Below, one piece after another: positions 8,946 through 17,300 of a stretch of 64,000 nt of DNA; the stretch's first letter is position 1, and each line of letters starts with the position of its first letter. Source of the stretch: Roseivirga sp. BDSF3-8 (GTDB lineage Bacteria; Bacteroidota; Bacteroidia; Cytophagales; Cyclobacteriaceae); NCBI RefSeq assembly GCF_041449215.1, contig NZ_JBGNFV010000001.1, positions 967,001 to 1,031,000 on the forward strand. The letters are read 5' to 3'. Made by a program: the position numbers and the translations under genes. The notes below the pieces were generated by a model that saw only the letters and a list, made by a program, of their open reading frames with translations, made no database searches and was not told the DNA's origin.

Positions 8946-10178
8946 TTATTTTGCCGTTATGAGTTTATAAGTGCCTTTGCTGCCGGTTACTACCCAGTCT
9001 CTTTGCAGAGAGGGGGGTATGGTGAATCGTGTGGATTTACGGCTATTAAATAGGTTGATAAGTCCCTGCAGCATGAGGCGGTTAAAGGTGGGGACTATCT
9101 TAGTAATACATACTTTATTGTCCAGCCGGCTGAATGTGCCAAATGCGAATTTTGCCACGGTCATGGCGATATTGTCTCTGGTGCCTGCGGGTATATGGAC
9201 GCCAATGCATTTGGATAGGTCGACTCCGCTGGCATCTGCATATTCTTTCATGAAGAAATTGATGAGATATTTGGGTATATCATGGAAGATTTTACCGGGA
9301 ACCATGGCGTTTATGAGTTCAATGCATGAGCCGGTGAGGGCTTTTCCTTCGGCGGATTCTGCTGCCTGGTGCTGTATGATCTTGACGGCGAGCTCAAAGC
9401 CTTCCTGGTAGGTATCGGGCAGCAGGCTTTGGTGAATGCCCATGAGGTGGCCTGCTACCTTCCAGCCGTGCATGTAGGCGTCCATCTCTGTTTCCGACAG
9501 TTCGGTATTGAGTTGCTTAAGTCCGGTAAGGGTTACGGCAGAGAAGGCGAGCAGGGTGCCGGCCATGTCTTCCTGGTTAATGGGCTCGCCGTAGTGTTTA
9601 GTATCCCAGGCCCCGGTGGGGGCATGCTCTTTGAGGTAGTACCGGATGGCTGCATGAATGAGCCGCACTTTCTGTATAGTGACAATTCCTTTGCCGCCTT
9701 CGATCAGTCCGCCGGGCAACATTACATCCAGGATCATCTGGGCGGTATCCATCAGCCTTCTGCTCATGGGGTCTATGCCCCTGGGTTGGTGTAATAGCCT
9801 GCCGGTGTCATACAGCACCTTAGCGCCCTTGGCGCAGGAATAGCACAGGGGCAGTGAACTGATGTTTAAGAGCATAAAGATGGCGGGGCCGTATGTGCTG
9901 AACACTTTGCTGCCGAGGAGTATGCGCTTTTCATCCACCCATGGGGGGAGTGACCGGGTGGTCTGGAAGTACTCGATAAGTATAGCGGCGAGGCCAGGAG
10001 AGAGGCCGGAAAAGGACGATGGGTTTATACTTTCTGCTTCACTGAAAGCGACAAAGATCTGGCTGATTTCTTTATCGAATCCGGATGTGAGGATCTGTTC
10101 AACGACACTATCTGCCAAAGGATCAGCCGCTGACCTGAATTCATTCAGGGTTTCTGGATATGTGTCTAAAGCTTTCAC
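8946..10178 (-). CDS. Oxygenase of the MpaB / latex-clearing protein (DUF2236) type
   Basis: This 410-aa helical protein resembles the DUF2236 family that includes fungal MpaB and the rubber oxygenase Lcp, which use heme b to cleave carbon-carbon double bonds. Supporting stretches are VRLIHAAIRYYL (about residues 170-181), the following WDTKHYGEPINQEDM, and the family-typical run GTLLAFSAVTLTGL with a later WKVAGHLMGI. His in RLIHAAIR and HLMGI are candidate heme ligands. There is no signal peptide. The start is a GTG at 10178, since no ATG fits. The downstream membrane protein starts 15 bp after its stop. The natural substrate is unknown. Confidence 0.78.
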   Translation of the reverse strand: MKALDTYPETLNEFRSAADPLADSVVEQILTSGFDKEISQIFVAFSEAESINPSSFSGLSPGLAAILIEYFQTTRSLPPWVDEKRILLGSKVFSTYGPAIFMLLNISSLPLCYSCAKGAKVLYDTGRLLHQPRGIDPMSRRLMDTAQMILDVMLPGGLIEGGKGIVTIQKVRLIHAAIRYYLKEHAPTGAWDTKHYGEPINQEDMAGTLLAFSAVTLTGLKQLNTELSETEMDAYMHGWKVAGHLMGIHQSLLPDTYQEGFELAVKIIQHQAAESAEGKALTGSCIELINAMVPGKIFHDIPKYLINFFMKEYADASGVDLSKCIGVHIPAGTRDNIAMTVAKFAFGTFSRLDNKVCITKIVPTFNRLMLQGLINLFNSRKSTRFTIPPSLQRDWVVTGSKGTYKLITAK

Positions 10179-10595
10179 TTCCGGGTTTATATAAAAGGTT
10201 AGCGTGTAATTAACTTATTCGCTACCAGCTTAAAAAGGCAAATAGCCGGGGAAACTGACATTAGGCATAATGCAAAAAGTTTCTATCATTGTGGTGTCTC
10301 GGAGACGGGTTATGTGGTTTAGCTTGGGGGGCAGGAGAAGATAGGTTATCACACCCGGCTTATTACTTCTAACTTCAACACACCGGGATTGAGGATCATT
10401 ACTGATTTTCATTCTGGCAATGGAAAAAGTGGTGGCACTATGAGGCAGGGGATGCGTTTCGACCTTTATGAAAATGGCAGTAGCCTTTTGTCGGGGGTTT
10501 ACTTTGATAATATATATAAAGGATTAAATAAGGCAAAAATGCAGGCTGACAGGAAATAAACCGTGGTTTTTTCTCTGACTTACATAAGCTGAATC
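10179..10595. other. Intergenic region, divergent promoters expected
   Basis: About 420 bp separate the divergently transcribed oxygenase gene and the plus-strand 150-aa gene. No gene or repeat is recognised. An AT-rich run (gataatatatataaagg, about 10506-10522) near the plus-strand start may be promoter DNA. Confidence 0.4.
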
Positions 10596-11048
10596 ATGAA
10601 AAAGGAAATCTTAAGGGACAAACTGGTATGGCCTCTGATACTGGGGTTTTTCTTAACCACTTTTAATTTTGACCTACATGGGGGATTGCTTTGGCATAGT
10701 TTTCGTTTTATTCTTTTTACGGGGGCTGTGAGTCTTTTTACGTTTTTACGTATAGATAACTATCTTTCAGGGTTTACTACTGAAGAGGACAAATTGCATC
10801 TTACTTATACGTCAAATTTTTCGTCAAAAGAGCATCATTTCACTATCGATTTATCTACTGTAACCTTCGTTAAGTTTCGTAGCTCCAGGGTAACGCCTTT
10901 TCACTCCATCTCTATAGCCTATGAGGGTGAAGAGGATGGCTCCAAAGACTTTGTGATTAAAGTGAAGCGTAATAAAGACTTTATAGGGATTCTTCATAAA
11001 CTGAAGGATAAAACTGAGGAAATAGATGCCAGGGGGAAGGTTACCTGA
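10596..11048 (+). CDS. Small membrane-anchored protein of unknown function
   Basis: The 150-aa product has two predicted membrane helices in its first 55 residues (about 12-25 and 33-52), followed by a beta-rich soluble part with alternating charged and hydrophobic residues that would fit a PH-like fold facing the cytoplasm. No enzymatic motif is visible. The last about 30 codons plus downstream sequence recur as a decayed copy near 13355-13475, so this locus has been partly duplicated. Confidence 0.6.
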   Translation: MKKEILRDKLVWPLILGFFLTTFNFDLHGGLLWHSFRFILFTGAVSLFTFLRIDNYLSGFTTEEDKLHLTYTSNFSSKEHHFTIDLSTVTFVKFRSSRVTPFHSISIAYEGEEDGSKDFVIKVKRNKDFIGILHKLKDKTEEIDARGKVT

Positions 11049-11240
11049 GAAACCATGCCCCGCAGCACGCCAGAAAGAATAGTAAAAGGAAGGCATTATA
11101 TTTGGCTCACTTTACCAGAAGGGGCGTAGGAAGCTGTTTGTAGTAAACAAATGCCTCCCCAGGCCGGGCTGGCGTTTCAGGATGTAAGGCCGCATACTGG
11201 CAGACAAGGAGCTTCACTGTATGTTATAGTCCAACCCCTT
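11010..11240 (+). repeat. Duplicated gene tail and downstream DNA, copy 1
   Basis: The 3' end of the 150-aa gene and its downstream sequence (gaaaccatgc...ccgcagcacgccagaaag...agtaaaagga) recur at about 13365-13590. The shared part continues into a family C element (ggagcttcactgtatgttatag) at 11208-11230. Confidence 0.65.
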
Positions 11241-11762
11241 CGCATCATCATTTTTGCACATTATTATCCTTGGCAGTAAGGGGAATATCGGTAGTGCATG
11301 TTTGGCTCAGGATAATCAGTATACTGTGATAAACAGGATTTTTTAGTGGGCCATAATTCCTTCCCTCTCAGAGAAGGTGGCCACGTGTACAAGAATTCAC
11401 TCTAGCATCACGTACATCTGAAAGATAAAAGGAATCTCACCATCCACCGCTCCTTCGCTGACGGAAGGGTAACTGGCAGACACTGCTGTTAGCGTCAAGC
11501 AGACTGCCACATAAGAGCTCCCTGTATGTTTTAGTCTACACCCTTTCCGAATGAGTACGGCTTACTCAACCTAAATGGAGATATACTTGCACCAAATTGT
11601 GGCTATGTCGTGATTTTGCGATGCATTGTTTTTAATGGGGCACCTACTCAACTATGTTTTATATCAAAAAAATTACACGCGTCTGAGTTTGTTCGTTTGA
11701 AAACAAGAAAAACAATCCAGGGAAAATAATTTTGTGTTTGTGAAAATCATTTAACATCCATT
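11049..11762. other. Non-coding stretch with dispersed repeats
   Basis: No gene is seen over about 700 bp. It holds two family C elements (cttcactgtatgttatag at about 11213-11230, and ctccctgtatgttttagtct at about 11518-11537), one diverged family B copy (11301-11345), and AT-rich DNA just before the next gene. Confidence 0.55.
11301..11345 (+). repeat. Dispersed repeat family B, copy 3 (diverged)
   Basis: Reads tttggctcaggat then gtgataaacaggatttttta; it matches the two copies near 6.4 and 6.6 kb with several changes. Confidence 0.5.
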
Positions 11763-12860
11763 ATGAGAGGTTTATTAATATTACTCTTTTCTGTTTTAAA
11801 TATAGGTTTTGTAGTAGCTCAATCGGTTGATTATAAAGATGCTATTGACGTAGTTATTTCTGTTATGGAAGCAGAAAACACGACGTACCCTAATTTAATC
11901 CAAAGACTTGAACCCATTTTAGCTAATGGTGAATATGCTGGCGAAACTATAATCCAGCATTCAGCGGGATTTCATGGTTATGAGAGTGGATTTTCTCCGG
12001 AAGCTGACGGAAACACGTTGATGGCTGAGAAGAATAAAGATAACATCCAGGTGGTACGTAAAATGAACACAAATGATCATGTATATTATGTTTACGTAAA
12101 TAATGATAAAATAAATTTTGTTAGAGGGAGATCCTATGGCTATTCGGTAAAGTATGACGAAAAAGGGAGGGTTATAAAACTAACCCAATCGTGGCATCAC
12201 TATGGAAAGGAATACGAAAGATATTTTTTTGATTTTGAATATGACACTAGTGAAAGGTTAAAAAGTGTTATTAAAACAAGACAGGAAGGACAAGGCAAAT
12301 CAATAGCAAGGGTAACACCTACCGTTACATATGTTAAATGCGAAAGAATGTATAGTTATGAGGAGGCAAGCATCAGTGTCTCTTTAAAATATTATAGAGA
12401 TAAAAATAATGATAAAGACCCGGACATTATGACATCCTCGTCACAATTAAAATATCATGTGAATGATGAAGATAACCAAATTGATGTATATGAAGAGGGA
12501 GAATTGAAAAAAGAATACTTTTTAAAGAATATTAATCAAAATGAAAAGCAATATGTAGTGAATGATATTGCTAGTGGGAGAGTAACAAATATACACCTGT
12601 ATCTTGATGACCGTGGTTGGGTTAAAATTAATTCAGAACAAAATACGAATAAGGATGGCACGAAGGGAGAAACCAAGCAGATGCATTATACTTATAATGT
12701 AAGTGATGATGCGGAGTCTGATGATATAGCAAACTACACGATAAATATACTTATGAGGTATTTTCGGGCAACAGGGGAAGTATATTTAGAAGAAAAAGAG
12801 GGCCTTTACAGGAGATATGCTAACGGAGAGTGGTCTGAGTGGAAGTACCATCGATATTAA
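11763..12860 (+). CDS. Secreted protein of unknown function
   Basis: The 365-aa product starts with a clean signal peptide (hydrophobic LLILLFSVLNIGFVV, cleavage after AQ). The mature part is rich in Tyr, Lys, Asp and Asn with repeated aromatic beta-strand patterns such as YGYSVKYDEKGRVIKLTQ, which resemble the Y-D-x-x-G-R strands of RHS/YD-type repeats but are too few to call a repeat protein. The gene is markedly more AT-rich than its surroundings, suggesting transfer. A strong terminator follows. Function unknown. Confidence 0.7.
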   Translation: MRGLLILLFSVLNIGFVVAQSVDYKDAIDVVISVMEAENTTYPNLIQRLEPILANGEYAGETIIQHSAGFHGYESGFSPEADGNTLMAEKNKDNIQVVRKMNTNDHVYYVYVNNDKINFVRGRSYGYSVKYDEKGRVIKLTQSWHHYGKEYERYFFDFEYDTSERLKSVIKTRQEGQGKSIARVTPTVTYVKCERMYSYEEASISVSLKYYRDKNNDKDPDIMTSSSQLKYHVNDEDNQIDVYEEGELKKEYFLKNINQNEKQYVVNDIASGRVTNIHLYLDDRGWVKINSEQNTNKDGTKGETKQMHYTYNVSDDAESDDIANYTINILMRYFRATGEVYLEEKEGLYRRYANGEWSEWKYHRY

Positions 12861-12914
12861 ATTATTTTCCCCACGGTAGTTTACCAAACACAAAATCATA
12901 TTTTGATTAAGAAG

Positions 12915-12946
12915 AAAGGGGCTGCCTTTAGAGACAGCCCCTTTTT
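12915..12946 (+). terminator. Intrinsic terminator after the 365-aa secreted protein
   Basis: A seven-base-pair stem ggggctg/cagcccc with a nine-base loop is followed by five T residues, about 55 bp after the stop codon. Confidence 0.85.
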
Positions 12947-13163
12947 ACTGCTTAGCCTGACGGCTATGTCCGGTAGTCGCACTTTTTGGCGTTGAACCTG
13001 AGCCTGCATTTAAGAATAGGCCGTAAACAATTAAAGTAAGCGCAAATGCAAACTGTTAAGCATTTTGACTGCCCACGTAATGTGTTAACCGTCTATTATA
13101 CAACTGCGGCCCCTTAAGCCTATGGGGAAGTCTCTGCCGCCGCCCCTATAAAAAAGAAAGCGT

Positions 13164-13239
13164 TTTGTGACGAAATGCATAGAGGCGAAAAATTGTCACA
13201 GACCTGTGACAAATTATTTGTCACAAAAAAAATGTCACC
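13164..13239. promoter_or_regulatory. Cluster of TGTCAC/GTGACA motifs with a perfect inverted repeat
   Basis: Within 76 bp there are five copies of the hexamer in both orientations. One pair forms an exact palindrome, ttgtcaca-gacc-tgtgacaa at 13193-13212, followed by another ttgtcaca at 13218-13225. This looks like a multi-site operator or a short structured element. No gene starts within 1 kb on either side apart from the RHS operon at 14358, so a target is not obvious. Confidence 0.4.
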
Positions 13240-13354
13240 ACGCGGGACTGACAACGAAAAGACAGGGTTATGGGTAAGGGGAGAAAGATCATCACAAGCC
13301 GCATCTGTGCCGGTACAGTCTGCCACGTATACTCCGGACGGGGCGGCATAGCTA

Positions 13355-13590
13355 TAGATATACGGCTATCCTCCATAAACTGAAGGGTAAAACTGAGGCA
13401 ATTGATGCAAGGAAGAAGGTTGCCTGAGAAACCATGCACCGCAGCACGCCAGAAAGAATAGTAAAAGGAAACTACCACCTTAGCCCCTCCCTTCCGGCCC
13501 ATGGCCGTCAAGAGGATTGCCACCCAGCTAAGGGTATATAACTGGCAAATAAGGAACCTCACTGTATGTGTTAGCCCAACCTTTCCGGAC
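13355..13590 (+). pseudogene. Decayed duplicate of the 3' end of the 150-aa membrane protein gene plus its downstream DNA
   Basis: From about 13365 the sequence follows 10985-11240, including ataaactgaagg-taaaactgag, the stop region tgagaaaccatgc, and ccgcagcacgccagaaag. There are several substitutions, and the front of the gene is absent. It is a remnant, not an expressed gene. Confidence 0.65.
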
Positions 13591-14317
13591 GAGTACGCTG
13601 CTTGAACTTATTGGGGAAATGTGCCACCATACTGCGGGGCACCCTTCCGTCCGCAAGGAGATAGGGGCAGCACCCGGGGCGCGTTTGACTATCAAACAGG
13701 CGTATTAAGGGAATAAATCTGTGCACGCGCGGCCACCTTCCCTAAAACAGGGAAGGAATTTTTAGGCTTACATCCCGGTGGCTTGCATGTAGGTGAGCCT
13801 GCATTCGGGAACGTGCCTGCCCTCAGACTATAACCGGGGCATGGCCTGTATATCATCGATGCCCTATCTCTACCTGCACAAATCATCATAGCGGTTCCCT
13901 GAGAATGAAGCACAATTTCAATACAAGCTAAAGAAGGCAGTTGATGGCGGGAAGGGTACACTGCTTGAGCTCAATAGTGTATGTACAGATGTATAGTCTA
14001 GTTATATGTAATCTGGATTAACTTTAAAGCAGGTTTAAACATCAATCATGAGCACATGACAGAATTTTTTATTCAACACAAGGACTTTATGCCACTATAA
14101 AACTCTTTATAGCAGCATATTACATACTCCTTACAAGAAAATTTATTCATAACCCTATTCATGTAATAAAGAATATATTTTTACACGAAAATGAATTAAT
14201 GTCAAACCTGAAAACCAACATAGTCGACTAATTGGCGCCATTTGTCACCTTATTATATGTTTAGTATAGAAGCAAGATAGGAAGTGGTTTTTCCGGGTTA
14301 ATGAGGCTCAAGGGGTG

Positions 14318-14325
14318 TAGATTTG
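14318..14325 (+). promoter_or_regulatory. Bacteroidota-type -7 element (TAGATTTG) of the RHS operon
   Basis: Exact match to TAnnTTTG, 32 bp before the ATG at 14358. A T-rich stretch (14288-14292) lies about 25 bp upstream, somewhat beyond the usual spacing for the -33 TTTG element, so only half of the consensus is strong. Confidence 0.45.
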
Positions 14326-14357
14326 CAGGCATTACCTAATAAATGTGAATAAACTCT

Positions 14358-17300
14358 ATGAAGAGATCCTGCCTGCTTCTTGCTCTGCTTTTCATTTCAT
14401 TCTTCCATGCCGGTGCCCAGGAATCCGAAACGGGCCAGGCCACAGAAATAAAGCCCTTAAAAGTGCTATTGCCCACACCGGAGATCGCTTCTCTGGGCAA
14501 ATTTGGCAATACGCCGGTGAACTACTATTCCGGTAGTCCGAACTTTTCCATACCGATCTTTACGATAGAGGGCATGGAAATGAATTACCCCATCACGCTT
14601 GCCTATACGGGGGCGGGTGGCATCCGGGTGGAAGAAATGGCCACCTGGGTGGGGCTGGGCTGGACGCTTCAGGGCCAGGGTGTGATATCACGGACTGTTG
14701 TAGGCAAGCCGGACTTTGGTAAGTATGACGACAGCGGCACGGGATACCTGGGCTACCTGGAGTCTAAGCAGGCGCTTCAAAACTATCGGGACGGTTACAA
14801 TGCAGGCCCCTGGAGCGCTACGGAGTATCATGATTTTGAACTGGACGTGATGCAGGGAAACCGGTATGAAACACAGCCGGACTACTTCTCTTACAACATT
14901 AACGGTATGGCAGGGAAGATCATACTGGATGGGGACGGTACTACGGTATATGCCCGGGAGACGCCCCGTGCGGACCTACAGATCACGACCGACCCCGGTG
15001 CTACATGGAGGTGGACGATTGTGGCTCCTGATGGCACGCAGTATTTCTTTGAAGCAGCCGATGCTACGAAGCGAAGGGAAGAAGGGGAAAATGTACTGGC
15101 GGGTGACTACCACAGCGGGTGGAACCTGTCTAAGATCATAAGTCCGAACTATCAGGATATCTACACTTTCGAATATGAGACAATCGACTATGAGTATGAT
15201 GAGGTGAATTTTGATAAAAGCCAGGCGGACAGAATGGCCTATAGCTATACGACGGGGTCTGAGCAGGGTATGCGGGATTACGGTAAGATCATCAATACGA
15301 ACGGCAGTAGCGGCTCGGCTACGGTGAGCAACACCAAGAAGTACCTTAAGGCGATTTATCTGAATGGTGTAAAGGTGGCAGGGTTTGAGCTATCCTCTCT
15401 AAGGGCTGATATGGCTACTACTGGCAGGAGGCTTGAGTCTGTTACTCTGTATGATAAGGTAAACGGCATGCCGCTGCGAAAGCAGGAGTTCACTTACTCT
15501 TACTTTGGAGAGGGCAAGGCTGATCCTAAGGAAAAAAGACTGAGACTGGATAAGGTACAGGAAAGGGGACTTCTACCAACCCGTACGGACGGGTATAATG
15601 ATAACTTTGACTCCAAGCCTCCGCATACATTTACTTATCACTCCAGGGAGCTCCCTGCAAGGGACTCTAACGGGCAGGACCACTGGGGGTATTATAATGG
15701 AAAGCCGGATGATCAGAGCTTGCTGCCGGTATATACGATAGGAGACCTTACTATGCGGGGTGGTGACAGAAATGCCTCCTTTAGCCATGGCCTGGCTGCG
15801 GTGCTGAAAAAGGTGACTTACCCTACGGGGGGTTACACGGAATTTACTTACGAGCCTCACAGCATAGATACAGAGAATGAAAAGCAGTATGTGTATGATG
15901 ATGTGATCTGGGGAAACAGTTATGTGGACGGTGGAGAGGACGCTGCTAACTGTGATGCTAAGATAACGGCTATAATAGACGCTGAAGGTGATGGGCTACT
16001 GATGGCTTGCCCTGCCTATTTGATATATCCTTTTACGGTAAATCATGACCAGGAGGTAGAAATTATCTCTTCAGGCATTGAGAGCCGGGCGGAGTACCGC
16101 TATGGCATCTTAAGCAGAACCGATCAGGTGGGTGTTATGGATCCTATCGAGGTGTATTCTGCAGGGTACTATAATAAGGTTTCGCTGGAGGCAGGAACAT
16201 ATGAGTTAGTGGTACTGAACGGCAAGTCTGACACTAAGTTTAAGGTAGCGGTTCATGGTAAAATCAAGTCGTTAAAGGTACCTGACGCGCTTAGCTCCAT
16301 TGGCGGACTACGTATCAAAAGCATTAAGGATTATAGTCAGCCGGGCAGTGCCGAGCCGATCACCCGTGAGTTCAGCTATATCAAAGAACAGACACCGGAA
16401 GAAGGGCAGTTGCCTGCAAGCGAGGTCTCTTCCGGCAAACTCATGTATAAACCGGACTACGTCTATTTATCAATATCGAATATACTTAACAAAGGGAGCA
16501 TTGACATTAGTAAGCCTCCGGTAGAAACGATAAAGTACGTAAACCGTACGGCACAGGGGGTGTATGGTATGTCTGTGGTAGGCGGCAGCCATATAGGATA
16601 TAGCCGGGTGACAGAGCAGCAGAAAAACCCCGTCACGGGCGAATACCTGGGCAGTAAGGTATATCATTACAGAAACAGCCGCAACACATCGGGGGGTGGG
16701 TTTCCTGTGGTACCCTCTTCCAATGGTAATGAGTCTAACGGCCGCCTGGAAAAGGATGAAATATTTGATAACGAGGGTAACCGGCTGGCTTCTACGGACT
16801 ATTACTACAGGGTAGTATCCGGCATAAGCCAGTATGGCCTGAACGTGGGGCCGGGAGAAAACCGCGAATACTACTTCTGCTATGACGGCACGAGCTACGT
16901 TAAGTATGATATAACACAGTATAACCTGACCCCAAGCTGTGCGGACGGCTCTTCTCCCTCTAAGGTATACACTAACGTACATCTGAAAAACTCTTACAGC
17001 CTCACAGCCCACACGAGCTATCTGGACAGCGTTATCGTAAAAGAATATGATGCTGCGACGGGGGCCATCACGCTGGAGGAGGTGAAGTACCATTACTATG
17101 ATAATCCCGCCCACCTGAAACCTACGCGCATCAGGCTGTCGGACAGCAAGGGGCAGGCCTTTGAGATCAGGAGAAAATACCCTGCGGACTACGCTCCGGG
17201 AGCGGGTATGGGCCTAGCTACGCTGGATGCTCAGCATAAACTTTATACGGAAATAGAAAGCCAGGTATTTGCGGAAAGGGATGAGGAGTGGTACCTGATA

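Larger units (their letters stand above)
12950..14317. other. Non-coding stretch before the RHS operon
   Basis: About 1.4 kb without a convincing gene. It contains a cluster of tgtcac motifs (13164-13239), the decayed copy of the 150-aa gene tail (about 13355-13475) with a family C element (cctcactgtatgtgttag, about 13557-13574), and an AT-rich 300 bp (about 13980-14280) immediately upstream of the RHS genes. Confidence 0.5.

Noticed and set aside
13120-13326. A 68-codon minus-strand frame overlapping the TGTCAC cluster.
   Set aside because: No signal, domain or start context; it is produced by the repeat-rich non-coding DNA.
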